Assembly: GCF_004006015.1 (NCBI RefSeq)
Contig: NZ_CP034766.1
Coordinates: 2,885,001 to 2,949,000, forward strand
Source: Rhodococcus sp. X156
GTDB taxonomy: Bacteria > Actinomycetota > Actinomycetes > Mycobacteriales > Mycobacteriaceae
Length of the DNA: 64,000 nt
Direction: 5' to 3'
This document shows, one piece after another, positions 46,757-57,625 of this stretch. The translations under genes were made by a program, and so were the position numbers. The notes beneath the pieces are model-generated. The model was not told where the DNA came from and ran no database searches. It was given only the letters and a program-made list of their open reading frames with translations. Positions within the stretch are counted from its first letter, which is position 1, and each line of letters starts with the position of its first letter.

Positions 46757-47337
46757 CGCAGGTCATCTCCTTCCGTCGTTGCCGCTAGCGTCGTCTTGAG
46801 CTTGGCCAGTCCTCGGTGCTGGGCCACGCGGACCGCACCGGCGGTGCTGCCCACCGCTGCCGCGGTCTCCTCGGCGGACATTCCCACCACCAGCCGCAAC
46901 ACCAGTATCTCGCGCTGGCGCTCCGGAAGCGTGTCCAGCAGGACCGTCATCCGCCGGGCAGCCTCGGAGTCCAGGGCCCGCTGCTCCGGACCGTCCAGCT
47001 CAGTCGGGGTGTCAGGTACGTCGGCCACCGGTTCCGACTTGTTTCGAGCGACGCCGCGGTGAGCATCGGCGACCTTGTGCGAGGCGATCCCGTAGACGAA
47101 CGCCAAGAACGGACGGCCCTCGTCGCGGTAGCGCGGGAGCGCTGTGATCACGGCGAGACACACCTCCTGGACGACGTCATCCGCCGAGACGTAGCCCCGT
47201 TGCGAAGAGCCCACTCGCGCCCGGCAGTACCGGGCGACAATGGGACGGATCGTTTCCAGGAGACGAGCCAGAGCGACCCGGTCGCCGCGCGCGGCAGCGG
47301 AGGCGTCGGCATCCAACCTGTCTCCCGCTATGTCCAT
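46753..47337 (-). CDS. sigD: ECF RNA polymerase sigma factor SigD
   Basis: A 194-residue ECF sigma factor from ATG 47337. Region 2 has LLETIRPIVARYCRARVG, SADDVVQEVCLAVITALPRYRDEGRPFLAFVYGIASHKVADAHR, and region 4 has LDTLPERQREILVLRLVVGMSAEETAAAVGSTAGAVRVAQHRGLAKLK. It matches mycobacterial SigD closely as I recall that sequence, including upstream LEI residues that precede this ATG. A CTG at 47353-47355 with GGAGG 7 bases upstream would include them (200 residues) and may be the true start. It is followed by rsdA (4-base overlap), its anti-sigma factor. SigD supports stationary-phase and starvation responses in mycobacteria. Confidence 0.93.
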   Translation of the reverse strand: MDIAGDRLDADASAAARGDRVALARLLETIRPIVARYCRARVGSSQRGYVSADDVVQEVCLAVITALPRYRDEGRPFLAFVYGIASHKVADAHRGVARNKSEPVADVPDTPTELDGPEQRALDSEAARRMTVLLDTLPERQREILVLRLVVGMSAEETAAAVGSTAGAVRVAQHRGLAKLKTTLAATTEGDDLR

Positions 47338-47480
47338 CGCGTCTGTTATCTCCAGCGTTACACCTCCACGCGCTACGTGGTGGAGACAGCGGTCGGAGCC
47401 CGGATCTTCTCCGCTGTTCACACCGTAGTCGTTGGGGCCCTCCGGAATCACGACCTTGGCCAGACAAGCACCGGCGAGGC

Positions 47481-48317
47481 TCAGCGCAAAGGGCCGCCCC
47501 GACGGGCCAGGCGCTGCTCGGCGGCGGCCAGGTCCACCCCCAGGGCCTCGGCGCGCACCGACCCGGTCGGCTGCAGCGCCCGCAGCAGCATCCCGGCCGC
47601 CCACTCCAGCGGCAGCAGCCCGTGGTGGTGGGCTTGGGCGAGCACCTCCGCGGCCAGTGGCGCACCGCCGTCCGTGCCACGGGCCGCGGCGTGCACCAGC
47701 CGCGACTTCACCTGGTGCCGCACCGACGGGCACCGGTGCGCCAGCGCGTCGGCCAGCTCCCCGTGCTCGCGGGCCCCGGCGATGTCGTCGGCGCAGAGCG
47801 CGGTCTCGGCGCTCACCCAGTGCCACCGCAGGCGGGCGCGCCACCCTGCTCCCGCCTCGGCAGCGGCCAGCTCGGCACCCAGCTCTTCGGCAACGTCCAG
47901 CTCGTCCCGACAGCGGGCGAGCAGCCGCTGAGACACTCGTACCTGGGCGCTGCCGAGGGCGTCCGCGGCCAGCCCCAGCAGCGCGTCGCAGCGCGCGGCC
48001 GCGGCCTCCGGGGCCGACCCAGCCAGCAGCAGGGCACGCCCGTCCCAGGGTTTGGCCGCCGTGTGGCCGCCCAGCTGGCGCAGGTGCGACGCCCGGGTGC
48101 TGCTGGCCAGGGACGCCAACGAGTCGGTGCCGGCCCCGGCAGTCACCAGTCGCAGCTCAGCCTCCGCAGCCGCGTACCGGCCCTGCCCGCCCAGCGCGAC
48201 CGCTCGCCACCACCGACCGTGCTGGGAGGAGGGCTCCGGGAGCACGGCGCGCTCCGGGCAGCCGCCGAAGGCCGCCTGCCACAGCACGGTGTCCGGGTTG
48301 TCGATCACGCTGTCCAC
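47481..48317 (-). CDS. Conserved hypothetical alpha-helical (TPR-like) protein, Rv3415-like
   Basis: A soluble, Ala/Arg/Leu-rich helical protein of about 278 residues without signal or membrane segments. Paired helices such as GRYAAAEAELRLVTAGAG, CDALLGLAADALGSAQVRVSQRLLARC and GAREHGELADALAHRC resemble TPR-type repeats. The N-terminal IDNPDTVLWQAAFGGCPERAVLPEPSSQHGRWWRA, quoted in parts, is the recognisable block of the actinobacterial family located next to sigD. The function is unknown. Three starts are possible: ATG 48347 (no Shine-Dalgarno sequence), GTG 48317 (AGGGGA close upstream) and GTG 48308. It lies 143 bases upstream of sigD on the same strand. Confidence 0.72.
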   Translation of the reverse strand: MDSVIDNPDTVLWQAAFGGCPERAVLPEPSSQHGRWWRAVALGGQGRYAAAEAELRLVTAGAGTDSLASLASSTRASHLRQLGGHTAAKPWDGRALLLAGSAPEAAAARCDALLGLAADALGSAQVRVSQRLLARCRDELDVAEELGAELAAAEAGAGWRARLRWHWVSAETALCADDIAGAREHGELADALAHRCPSVRHQVKSRLVHAAARGTDGGAPLAAEVLAQAHHHGLLPLEWAAGMLLRALQPTGSVRAEALGVDLAAAEQRLARRGGPLR

Positions 48318-48382
48318 TGTGTCCCCTGCCTGGTGGTGTGCCGGCATCCGTTCGCGAGTTCGCGAAGTCCGACCGGACGGAC

Positions 48383-48417
48383 GAGGGCCGCTCCCCCGAG
48401 ACGGGAGAGCGGCCCTC
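48383..48417 (-). terminator. Hairpin terminator after groEL1
   Basis: GAGGGCCGCTC and GAGCGGCCCTC form a perfect 11-base-pair stem whose loop can add CCC/GGG pairs. It lies 47 bases past the groEL1 stop and separates it from the next minus-strand gene. Confidence 0.75.
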
Positions 48418-48464
48418 TGGTCGGCACCGTCAGTGCCTACCTGGTGAATCTGGTGTCCGGTGGG

Positions 48465-50198
<1,734 letters not shown>

Positions 50199-50264
50199 TC
50201 AATGCGCTCCGCCCCGGGGCTCGGCTCAGTGAACCGGGCCGCCGGGGCGGGGCGTGGAGGCTTC

Positions 50265-50558
50265 TTACTTGCTGACGACGGCCAGCACGTCGCGGGCCGA
50301 GAGGATCAGGTACTCCTCGCCGGAGTACTTGATCTCGGTGCCGCCGTACTTGCTGTAGATGACCACGTCGCCGGGGGCGACGTCCACGGGGATGCGGTCA
50401 CCCTTCTCGCTGATGCGGCCGGGGCCGACTGCGACGACGGTGCCCTCCTGGGGCTTCTCCTTGGCCGTGTCAGGGATGACCAGGCCGGAGGCGGTCGTCG
50501 TCTCAGCCTCGTTGGCCTGGACGAGGATCTTGTCCTCGAGCGGCTTGATGTTCGCCAC
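50265..50558 (-). CDS. groES: Co-chaperonin GroES
   Basis: A 97-residue 10-kDa chaperonin lid. [44 protein letters not shown], quoted by its two blocks, holds the mobile loop ([13 protein letters not shown]) that docks on GroEL, and [24 protein letters not shown] is the beta-barrel core. The length and the start [10 protein letters not shown] are canonical. It heads the groES-groEL1 unit and has a CIRCE operator 124 bases upstream, indicating HrcA repression and heat induction. Confidence 0.97.
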   Translation of the reverse strand: MANIKPLEDKILVQANEAETTTASGLVIPDTAKEKPQEGTVVAVGPGRISEKGDRIPVDVAPGDVVIYSKYGGTEIKYSGEEYLILSARDVLAVVSK

Positions 50559-50682
50559 GGTAGACCTCCACTTTCAGGGGTCGAAACGTGCCGGGGCCAT
50601 CCCCGGCACTGGGGTGATCACAGCTCAGTGCAACAACCCGACGGCGTCGTCGTCGCGGGAGCCGATGCCGGCCGGGTGTTGG

Positions 50683-50709
50683 TTGGCACTCTATACGTGC
50701 GAGTGCCAG
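50683..50709. promoter_or_regulatory. CIRCE operator upstream of groES
   Basis: TTGGCACTC and GAGTGCCAG separated by 9 bases match the CIRCE element (consensus TTAGCACTC-N9-GAGTGCTAA; actinobacterial variants have CTGGCACTC and GAGTGCCAG). It is the binding site of the heat-shock repressor HrcA. The spacer contains TATACG or, on the minus strand, CGTATA, which may include a -10 hexamer for groES. Confidence 0.93.
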
Positions 50710-50853
50710 CCCTCAACAACAGCCGCGCGGGCGGCGGTGAACGGTGCGCCCAGCAGCGTCGTGTCGCCCGCTGTGTCCGTCACCACATCCAGTGCCCCAG
50801 CGGGCAGGATGGCGGCGGAGCAGCACGACGCAGGTGTCAGACGAGGAGCAGCG

Positions 50854-52656
50854 GTGACTCAGCACGGGCAGAACGGCTGGAGCAGAAGGAAGTTCCTCGG
50901 TGCCGCAGGCGCAGCGGGGGCGTTGTGGGCGGTCGGCACCGCAGGCCCCGCCCAGGCCGTCGACCGCGCCGTCCGGCGCACCGCGGCGCGCGCGGTGACC
51001 ACCGCGGGCACCACCCTGGAGGCGGTGGCCACCCGAGTCTCCGCCACCGGCTACACCCGCCTGACTGCCGGTCCTGGCTGGCCGCTGGTGGTGCGCACGG
51101 ACCTGGCCCCCGCTGGCGCCGGCCGCGACGACGCCCGCACCCCGCTGGCGTCCTTCGTGCAGCTGACCGACGTGCACGTGATCGACACCGAGAGCCCGGT
51201 GCGCTTCGAGTACGTGCACCCCTTCAACGGCTCGGCCCACCGTCCGCAGGAGACGCTGGGGACTCAGGGCACCTCGGCCCTGATCCGCCGGATCAACTCG
51301 CTGGCGCGCACGGGCGGCCCGTTCACCGGCCGCCCGTTCGACTGCCTGGTGTCCACCGGGGACAACACCGACAACTACGAGCAGGTGGAGCTGGACTGGT
51401 TCCTCACCTCCTACAACGGCGGGACCATCACCCCCACCACTGGCGACCTGACCCGCTACGAGGGCGTGCAGAGCTCCGGGGTGCCGCTGTACTGGAACCC
51501 GGCCTCGCCGTCACCCGACCTCTACAAGGACAAGGGCTTCCCCCAGCTGCCCGGGCTGCTCGACGCCGCCATCCGTCCCTTCACCACCGAGGGCATCGAC
51601 CTGCCCTGGTACAGCGTGTTCGGCAACCACGACAACAGCGTGCAGGGCACCCTGCCCCCTGGCATCCCGTTCTTCGACGACGCCTTCACCGGCAACCAGA
51701 AGATCATGGGCCCCAGCTCCATGGCGGCGGCGCAGAAGCTGGTGTCCGCGATGGAGACGGACCCGCAGGCAGTGGCCGGAATGGTCCCGGAGACCGCTGG
51801 CCTGGTCCGCACGGTCACTCCGGACGCGCGGCGGCGGCCGTTCACCCCGCGGGAGTACATCCGGGCCCACCTCGACCCCGCCAACGCCGGCCGGCACGGC
51901 CCGGTGGGGCACGGCTTCACCCCGGGCAGCGACGTCAGCGGCATCGCCTACTACACGTTCGAGATCGCCCCGGGCGTCGTGGGGATCACGATGGACTCGA
52001 CCAACCGCATCGGCTTCACCGAGGGGTCCCTGGGGGAGGCACAGCTGCGCTGGATCGAGCGGACCCTGGTCGCCGGCAGCAGCCGCTACTTCGACGCCGC
52101 GGGCAACGAGACCCGCCACTCGGTGAGCGACACCTACTTCGTGCTGTTCAGCCACCACACCTCGACCACCATGAACAACCTGCTGCCCGACCCGGAGAAC
52201 CTCCTGGAGGCGCGCCACAGCGGGGCGGAGCTGGTGGCGCTGCTGCAGCGCTTCCCCAACGTGCTCGCCTGGGTCAACGGCCACAGCCACCAGAACCTGA
52301 TCACCGCACGGCGGGGTCCGGACCCCGAGCGCAGCTTCTGGGAGATCAACACCGCCTCGCACATCGACTACCCGCAGCACGCGCGCCTGCTGGAGGTGGT
52401 GGACAACGCCGACGGCACGCTGTCCCTCTTCACCACGCTGGTGGAGGCGGAGAGCCCGTACCAGGCCAGCTACACCGACGGCTCCCCGCAGGGGCTGGCC
52501 TCGCTGTACCGGGAGCTGGCGTTCAACGACATCCACGCCGACCCCGAGCGCATGGGGGCGCCGGCGGACCACAACACCGAGCTGCTGGTGCCCAACCCGC
52601 TGGGCGCACGTGCGATGGCCACTGCTCCCCGCTCGCTCACCGCAGACTGGTGGTGA
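50854..52656 (+). CDS. TAT-exported metallophosphoesterase (PPA1498 family)
   Basis: A 600-residue secreted phosphoesterase. A twin-arginine signal [19 protein letters not shown] with cleavage near AQA (residue about 33) starts the protein. The calcineurin-like dimetal site is spread over [32 protein letters not shown] and VNGHSHQN, all intact. [26 protein letters not shown] is typical of the family known as metallophosphoesterase, PPA1498 family. The GTG at 50854 has GAGGAG 6 bases upstream. The substrate is unknown; export and domain suggest nucleotide or phosphodiester hydrolysis outside the membrane. The 3' end overlaps convergent tsaD by 20 bases. Confidence 0.88.
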   Translation: MTQHGQNGWSRRKFLGAAGAAGALWAVGTAGPAQAVDRAVRRTAARAVTTAGTTLEAVATRVSATGYTRLTAGPGWPLVVRTDLAPAGAGRDDARTPLASFVQLTDVHVIDTESPVRFEYVHPFNGSAHRPQETLGTQGTSALIRRINSLARTGGPFTGRPFDCLVSTGDNTDNYEQVELDWFLTSYNGGTITPTTGDLTRYEGVQSSGVPLYWNPASPSPDLYKDKGFPQLPGLLDAAIRPFTTEGIDLPWYSVFGNHDNSVQGTLPPGIPFFDDAFTGNQKIMGPSSMAAAQKLVSAMETDPQAVAGMVPETAGLVRTVTPDARRRPFTPREYIRAHLDPANAGRHGPVGHGFTPGSDVSGIAYYTFEIAPGVVGITMDSTNRIGFTEGSLGEAQLRWIERTLVAGSSRYFDAAGNETRHSVSDTYFVLFSHHTSTTMNNLLPDPENLLEARHSGAELVALLQRFPNVLAWVNGHSHQNLITARRGPDPERSFWEINTASHIDYPQHARLLEVVDNADGTLSLFTTLVEAESPYQASYTDGSPQGLASLYRELAFNDIHADPERMGAPADHNTELLVPNPLGARAMATAPRSLTADWW

Positions 52657-53671
52657 CCGCCAGCGCAGGGTCGGTGGCGATGTCCAGCCGCGACGCCGGG
52701 GCGCCTGCCGCCACCAGGTGAGCGCCGAGCGCGGCGACCATCGCGCCGTTGTCGGTGCACAGCCCCGGCCGGGGCACCCGCAGCCGAAGGCCGGCATCGG
52801 CGCAGCGCGACTCGGCCATCGCCCGCAGCCGGGAGTTGGCGGCCACGCCGCCGCCGATCATCAGCGTGTCCACGCCGACGTCCCTGGCGGCCCGGATCGC
52901 CTTGCGGGTCAGCACGTCGGCCACCGCCTCCTGGAAGGAGGCGGCCACGTCGGCGCGCGGCACCGGCGTGCCGGCCCGCTCCAGGGCCTCCACGTGCCGG
53001 GCGACCGCGGTCTTCAGCCCGGAGAAGGAGAAGTCGTGGCGGGAGTCGCGGGGGCCCATCATCGCCCGCGGGAACGCCACCGCGTCGGGGTTGCCCTCCC
53101 GTGCCATCCGGTCCAGGGCCGGCCCACCGGGAAAGCCCAGGCCGAGCAGCCGGGCCACCTTGTCGAAGGCCTCCCCCGCGGCGTCGTCCACTGTGGAGCC
53201 GAGCGGGCGCACCGGCTGGGCGAGGTCGGTGACCTCCAGGATGCTGGAGTGCCCGCCCGAGACCAGCAGCGCCAGGCAGGGCGGCAGCGGGCCGTGCTCG
53301 AGGGTGTCCACCGCGACGTGCGAACCCAGGTGGTTCACGCCGTAGAAGGGCACGTCCCAGGCGGCGGCGTAGGCCTTGGCCGCGGCCACGCCGACCAGCA
53401 GCGCGCCGGCCAGGCCCGGGCCGGCGGTCACCGCCACCGCGTCCGGGCGCCGCACGCCGGCCTGGGCCAGCGCGCGGTGCACGGTGGGGGCCATCGCCTC
53501 CAGGTGGGCCCGCGAGGCGACCTCGGGCACCACGCCGCCGAAGCGGGCGTGCTCGTCCACGCTGGAGGCCACCGCGTCGGCCAGCAGGGTCACCGAGCCG
53601 TCGTCGGCCAGGCGCACCACGCCGACACCGGTCTCGTCGCAGCTGGTCTCGATGCCGAGCACGATGGTCAT
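52637..53671 (-). CDS. tsaD: tRNA N6-adenosine threonylcarbamoyltransferase
   Basis: The catalytic subunit that transfers threonylcarbamoyl to A37 of ANN-decoding tRNAs (t6A). It has 344 residues. ASKHA-fold motifs are [36 protein letters not shown] (metal-binding histidines), [48 protein letters not shown] and [11 protein letters not shown]. The ATG overlaps the rimI stop by 4 bases. It is the last gene of a tsaE-tsaB-rimI-tsaD block supplying three of the t6A proteins. It overlaps the convergent phosphoesterase gene by 20 bases. Confidence 0.97.
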   Translation of the reverse strand: MTIVLGIETSCDETGVGVVRLADDGSVTLLADAVASSVDEHARFGGVVPEVASRAHLEAMAPTVHRALAQAGVRRPDAVAVTAGPGLAGALLVGVAAAKAYAAAWDVPFYGVNHLGSHVAVDTLEHGPLPPCLALLVSGGHSSILEVTDLAQPVRPLGSTVDDAAGEAFDKVARLLGLGFPGGPALDRMAREGNPDAVAFPRAMMGPRDSRHDFSFSGLKTAVARHVEALERAGTPVPRADVAASFQEAVADVLTRKAIRAARDVGVDTLMIGGGVAANSRLRAMAESRCADAGLRLRVPRPGLCTDNGAMVAALGAHLVAAGAPASRLDIATDPALAVTTSLR

Positions 53672-54189
53672 GGCTGCGCCTCCTGGGCGGGTCGTTCGGA
53701 GTCGCCGGTGCGGGTGGCGGCGGGCCGGCGCATGGTGAAGGCGTCCGCCCCGCTGGGCTGGTAGTAGCGAGGCCGTCGGCCCACCACCTCGAAGCCGCGG
53801 TCGGCGTACAGCGCCTGCGCCGCGGTGTTGTCGGTGCGCACCTCCAGCCAGGTCTCGCCGCCGTGCGCGTCGGCCACCCGCAGCAGCTCGGTCAGCAGCA
53901 GCGCCCCGATGCCGTGGCGCTGGTGGGCGGGGTCGACGCCGATGGTGTGCACCTCGTTCTCCGGGTCGCCGGCCCGGCCCAGCCGGGCGATGCCGGCGTA
54001 GCCCACCAGCAGCCCGTCCGGCCCGCCCAGGTGGGCGGTGACGTAGTGGTTGTGCGGCTGGGCCAGCTCGCTGTGGAAGGCCTGCTCGCTCCACGGGTCC
54101 TCGCCGGGGAACAGCACCTCCTCCAGCTCGGCACAGCGGGCGGCGTCGGCGGGGCGCATGGCCACCAGCACCACGTCCTGGCCCGTCAT
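53668..54189 (-). CDS. rimI: Ribosomal protein N-alanine acetyltransferase RimI
   Basis: A GNAT-fold N-terminal acetyltransferase of 173 residues. Motif A for acetyl-CoA is [24 protein letters not shown], with [30 protein letters not shown] (quoted by its two blocks) as the conserved C-terminal part. [17 protein letters not shown] near the N-terminus is characteristic of RimI. It acetylates the N-terminus of ribosomal protein S18 in E. coli; the mycobacterial enzyme has broader specificity. It overlaps tsaB and tsaD by 4 bases each, so all three are translated together. Confidence 0.94.
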   Translation of the reverse strand: MTGQDVVLVAMRPADAARCAELEEVLFPGEDPWSEQAFHSELAQPHNHYVTAHLGGPDGLLVGYAGIARLGRAGDPENEVHTIGVDPAHQRHGIGALLLTELLRVADAHGGETWLEVRTDNTAAQALYADRGFEVVGRRPRYYQPSGADAFTMRRPAATRTGDSERPAQEAQP

Positions 54190-54863
54190 CGCTGCGGTAC
54201 CGCGGGCACCCGCGGGGCAGCGGCCACCGCGTCGGGGCGGCGCAGGTACAGCGGGACGAGCGGCTCCGGAGCGGCGTTGCTGCGCAGCGCGGGGGCCGCC
54301 AGCGCCACCATCGCGGCGGGGTCCGGGCTGGTCGGGCCCACCACGGGCAGGTCGAACAGGGCGGCGTGGGTGGGCGAGCCCGCCACGGCCGTGGCGCCCG
54401 CGGCGTCCACCGCGTCCGGGCGGGCCACGGCGGGGCCGGCGACTCGCACACCGTCGCGGTAGCGGGCCCAGTAGAGCTCGCGCCGGCGTGCGTCGGTCAC
54501 CACCAGCAGCTCGGCGTCCGCGGCTGGGCTCTCCACGGCACCGGCGACGGCGTCCAGGCTGCACACGCCGTGCACCGGGATCGCCAGGGCGTCGCCGAAG
54601 GCCACCGCCGTCACCATGCCCACCCGCAGGCCGGTGTACGGACCCGGCCCGGTGCCGCAGACCACCGCGTCGAGGTCAGCCGGGGTCCGCCCGGTCTCGG
54701 CCAGGCACTGCAGCACCTGAGGCGTGAGCACCTCGGAGTGGGCACGGGGATCGTGGGTCTGCCGTGCGGCGAGAACCTCGGGGTGGGAAGTCGGCTCGGC
54801 GGACAGCTGCACCAGCGCCGCGAGCACCGTGGGGGTGGACGTGTCCACCGCGAGCACCAGCAT
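54186..54863 (-). CDS. tsaB: tRNA threonylcarbamoyladenosine biosynthesis protein TsaB
   Basis: A 225-residue ASKHA-fold partner of TsaD that scaffolds the t6A complex and lacks its own catalytic site. The N-terminal [37 protein letters not shown] and the [18 protein letters not shown] segment are diagnostic. The ATG at 54863 begins directly at the family N-terminus. It lies 11 bases after tsaE and overlaps rimI by 4 bases. Confidence 0.94.
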   Translation of the reverse strand: MLVLAVDTSTPTVLAALVQLSAEPTSHPEVLAARQTHDPRAHSEVLTPQVLQCLAETGRTPADLDAVVCGTGPGPYTGLRVGMVTAVAFGDALAIPVHGVCSLDAVAGAVESPAADAELLVVTDARRRELYWARYRDGVRVAGPAVARPDAVDAAGATAVAGSPTHAALFDLPVVGPTSPDPAAMVALAAPALRSNAAPEPLVPLYLRRPDAVAAAPRVPAVPQR

Positions 54864-54874
54864 GATGGTTCAGG

Positions 54875-55411
54875 CTACTCGGCGGTGCTGGTCACACCGG
54901 TGCCCCGCCGCTCCGGGCCGGGCCCGCGGCTCTCGGGCTCCCGGCCCTGCACCCACTGCACGGTGGCGGTGCGCACCTCGCTGTCGGGGGCGCGCTCCAG
55001 CCGCACCAGCAGGTGGCGCTCGGCCAGGTGCTCCACCACTCCCTGGCCCCACTCCACCACCACCACCGCGTCCACCAGGTCGTTGTCCAGGTCCAGCGCG
55101 TCCAGCTCCCCGCTGAGGTCGCCGCTGAGCGCCTCGGTGACCCCCAGCCGGTAGGCGTCCACGTGCACCAGCGGGATGCCCCGTGTCCCGGCCGCGTGCT
55201 CCCTGGCGATGATGAACGTGGGCGAGGTGACCGGTCCGCGCACGCCCAGCCCTGCCGCGATCCCCCGCACCAGCGCGGTCTTGCCCGCACCCAGCGGCCC
55301 GTCCAGCACCACCAGGTCCCCCGCAGACAGCTCCCGGCCCAGCCGCACCCCGAGCGCCTCGGTGTCGGCGACGGTGGGCAGCAGCTCAGGCACGGGCGGC
55401 AGCTCAGGCAC
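54875..55411 (-). CDS. tsaE: tRNA threonylcarbamoyladenosine biosynthesis ATPase TsaE
   Basis: A P-loop ATPase of 178 residues that drives the TsaB-TsaD cycle in t6A formation. The Walker A motif is LDGPLGAGKTALVRGIA (Lys44), followed by VTSPTFIIAREH, LVHVDAYRLG (switch region) and VVVVEWGQGVVEHL with the conserved Trp-Gly. The C-terminal 30 residues (EPESRGPGPERRGTGV) are disordered and beyond the family core. The start is GTG 55411; a second in-frame GTG 18 bases later lies in a direct repeat (GTGCCTGAGCTGC), so the exact start is uncertain. It overlaps the hydrolase gene by 8 bases. Confidence 0.93.
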   Translation of the reverse strand: MPELPPVPELLPTVADTEALGVRLGRELSAGDLVVLDGPLGAGKTALVRGIAAGLGVRGPVTSPTFIIAREHAAGTRGIPLVHVDAYRLGVTEALSGDLSGELDALDLDNDLVDAVVVVEWGQGVVEHLAERHLLVRLERAPDSEVRTATVQWVQGREPESRGPGPERRGTGVTSTAE

Positions 55412-56450
55412 GAGCGGCGGTGCGCCGGCGGCGGGGGCCGCGCACCTCGGTGATCAGGTCGAGCACGGCGCCGTTGACCAGGGTCGCGCGCTCCAGCTGC
55501 AGCAGGTGCCCGGCCCCGGGCACCCGGGTGAGCCGCGCGTCGGCCAGCGCCTTGCCGATCACCGCGGTGTGCCGGTACGGGGTGAGCCGGTCGGCGTCGC
55601 CACAGAGCACGATGATGGGCCGACCGGCGACGGCGCCCAGTGCATCCAGCTCGTCATGGTCGGCCAGGGTAGGCAGGAAGTCGAACACCGTCTTCGCCGG
55701 GGTGCTGGCGATCATCCGCTCGGTGAACTCCACCACGGTCCGGCTGGTGGTGCGGTCGCCGTAGGACATGGCCCGGACGATGGGCGCGAGCAGGACGTTC
55801 ACCGGGGGCCGGCCCCGCTGCACCAGGTCGGGGCCGAGGTTTCCCGCCCAGCGCAGCGCCCCGATCAGCGGGTTGCGGGCGGACAGGCTCATCCGCGACG
55901 GTGCCATGCCGTTGGCCGCGGTGGCGATGAAGGCCACTCCGGCGATCTGGGAGTCGAACAGCTCCGGGCGCTGCCGGGCCAGCGCCATGATGGTCATGCC
56001 GCCCATCGAGTGACCCACCAGCACCACCGGGCCGGTCGGGGCGACGGTGCGCAGCACCGCCTGCAGGTCGCGGCCCAGCTGGTCGATGGTGCAGTTCTCC
56101 GCGTCGGAGGTGCCGGAGCGTCCGTGGCTGCGCTGGTCGTAGAAGACCAGCCGGGCGTCGGTGCGCTGCGGCAGGTCGCGGCGCTGGAAGTACCACGAGC
56201 CCATGTTCAGGCAGAACCCGTGCACGAACACCACGGTCAGCGGGGCGTCCGGGCTGCCCGTCTCCTCCACCCGCAGCGGCACACCGTCGTCCGCGGCCAC
56301 CGTGGACACCCGGTCCACGGGCAGCAGGCCGAAGCCGTCCACCGTGTACGGGGAGGCGCCGAGCCGGCGGACGGCCTCCAGGTGCACGGTCGCCGCGGCT
56401 GCCACCCCCACCGCGCCGCTGGCGAGACCGGCGCGCCGCCAGCCGCTCAC
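55404..56450 (-). CDS. Alpha/beta hydrolase in the alr-tsaE operon
   Basis: A 348-residue hydrolase. The N-terminal 30 residues are hydrophobic ([20 protein letters not shown]), probably a membrane anchor or signal. The hydrolase core has the oxyanion HGF motif in [10 protein letters not shown], nucleophile Ser in [14 protein letters not shown], an acid in [11 protein letters not shown] and the His in [11 protein letters not shown], so the triad is complete. The substrate is unknown. Its place between alr and tsaE is conserved in mycolic-acid bacteria. The GTG at 56450 overlaps the alr stop by 4 bases; the end overlaps tsaE by 8 bases. Confidence 0.88.
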   Translation of the reverse strand: MSGWRRAGLASGAVGVAAAATVHLEAVRRLGASPYTVDGFGLLPVDRVSTVAADDGVPLRVEETGSPDAPLTVVFVHGFCLNMGSWYFQRRDLPQRTDARLVFYDQRSHGRSGTSDAENCTIDQLGRDLQAVLRTVAPTGPVVLVGHSMGGMTIMALARQRPELFDSQIAGVAFIATAANGMAPSRMSLSARNPLIGALRWAGNLGPDLVQRGRPPVNVLLAPIVRAMSYGDRTTSRTVVEFTERMIASTPAKTVFDFLPTLADHDELDALGAVAGRPIIVLCGDADRLTPYRHTAVIGKALADARLTRVPGAGHLLQLERATLVNGAVLDLITEVRGPRRRRTAARA

Positions 56451-57625
56451 GCCCGGCCGCCGGTGTACCTGCGCCGCACCCGTCCCCGCACGGACGTGAC
56501 CACTTCGTAGTGGATGGTGCCCAGCTTGGTGGCCCACTCCTGGGCGAGGGGCTCGTCGCGCTCGTCCGAGCCGAAGAACACCGCGGTGTCGCCCTCCTGC
56601 ACCCCACCGCCGTCGGGGCCGCAGTCCACCACCACCTGGTCCATGCAGACCCGCCCGACCACCGGCCGGCGGCGGCCCCCCAGCTGCACCTCGAGGTTGT
56701 TGCTGAGCACCCGCGGGATCCCGTCGGCGTAGCCGATCGGCAGCAGGGCCACCGTGGTGTCCTGCGGGGCGGACCACAGGTGGCCGTAGGACACGCCCTC
56801 CCCCGCAGACACCCGCTTGACCAGCGCCACCCGGGAGCGCAGCGACATCGCCGGGCGCAGCCCGAAGCCGCCCGCCTCGGGCACCGGGGAGAGTCCGTAG
56901 ACGGCGATGCCCGGGCGGACCATGTCGAAGGCCAGGTCGCTGCGGGTGAGGGTGGCGGCGGAGTTGGCCAGGTGCACCACCTCGAGGTCCAGCCCGGCCC
57001 GGCGGGCCTGCTCGGCGCCGGCCTGCAGCCGCTGGGCCTGGACGCTGATCACGGGGTGCTCGGGCTCGTCGGCGAAGATCAGGTGGGAGAACATCCCGCG
57101 CACCCGGATGGCGCCCTCCGCCTGGGCGCGCACCAGCTCGGCCAGCAGCTCGGGCCACTCGGTGGTGCTGGCGCCGTTGCGGTTGAGACCGGTGTCCAGC
57201 TTGACGGTGACCACCGCGGTGCGCCCGGCCGTGCGGGCGCCGGCGACGATGGCGGCGAGGTGGCGGCGCGAGGACACGCCCAGCTCGACGTCGGCGGCGA
57301 TGGCGGGAGCGAAGTCCTCGTCCACCAGGTGCATCCAGGACAGCACCGGGGCGGTGATGCCGGCGTTGCGCAGCACCATCGCCTCCTCCAGCGTGGTCAC
57401 GCCGAGCTCGCGGGCTCCGGCGGCGAGCGCGGTGCGGGCGACCTCGACGGCGCCGTGGCCGTAGCCGTCGGCCTTGACCACCGCCATCACCGCGGCGCTG
57501 CCGGCGTGCTCGCGCAGCACGCCCACGTTGTGCGCGATGGCATCGAGGTCCACCAGGGCCTCGGCTCGCGGCGTGCTCGTGGTCGCCTCGGTGTCGTTGA
57601 TCAGTGCCCCGCTCATCCCGCTCAT
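56447..57625 (-). CDS. alr: Alanine racemase
   Basis: PLP-dependent racemase providing D-alanine for peptidoglycan. It has 392 residues. PLP lysine Lys51 is in [25 protein letters not shown] and [13 protein letters not shown] follow, [10 protein letters not shown] and [12 protein letters not shown] line the cofactor, and the second catalytic Tyr is in [19 protein letters not shown] supports the C-terminal beta domain. The ATG at 57625 overlaps the nnrD stop by 4 bases; the second ATG 9 bases further in is also possible. It is a target of D-cycloserine in related organisms. Confidence 0.96.
   Translation of the reverse strand: MSGMSGALINDTEATTSTPRAEALVDLDAIAHNVGVLREHAGSAAVMAVVKADGYGHGAVEVARTALAAGARELGVTTLEEAMVLRNAGITAPVLSWMHLVDEDFAPAIAADVELGVSSRRHLAAIVAGARTAGRTAVVTVKLDTGLNRNGASTTEWPELLAELVRAQAEGAIRVRGMFSHLIFADEPEHPVISVQAQRLQAGAEQARRAGLDLEVVHLANSAATLTRSDLAFDMVRPGIAVYGLSPVPEAGGFGLRPAMSLRSRVALVKRVSAGEGVSYGHLWSAPQDTTVALLPIGYADGIPRVLSNNLEVQLGGRRRPVVGRVCMDQVVVDCGPDGGGVQEGDTAVFFGSDERDEPLAQEWATKLGTIHYEVVTSVRGRVRRRYTGGRA

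Noticed and set aside
47341-47366. GTAACGCT upstream of the sigD ATG as an autoregulated SigD -35 element
   Set aside because: It would place the -10 on the start codon, and the bases appear to encode residues conserved before the Met in other SigD proteins.
48352-48368. Near-palindrome TTCGCGAGTTCGCGAA as an operator
   Set aside because: It has mismatches at the centre, lies at a gene 5' end with no known regulator, and such CG-rich self-complementary strings are frequent here.
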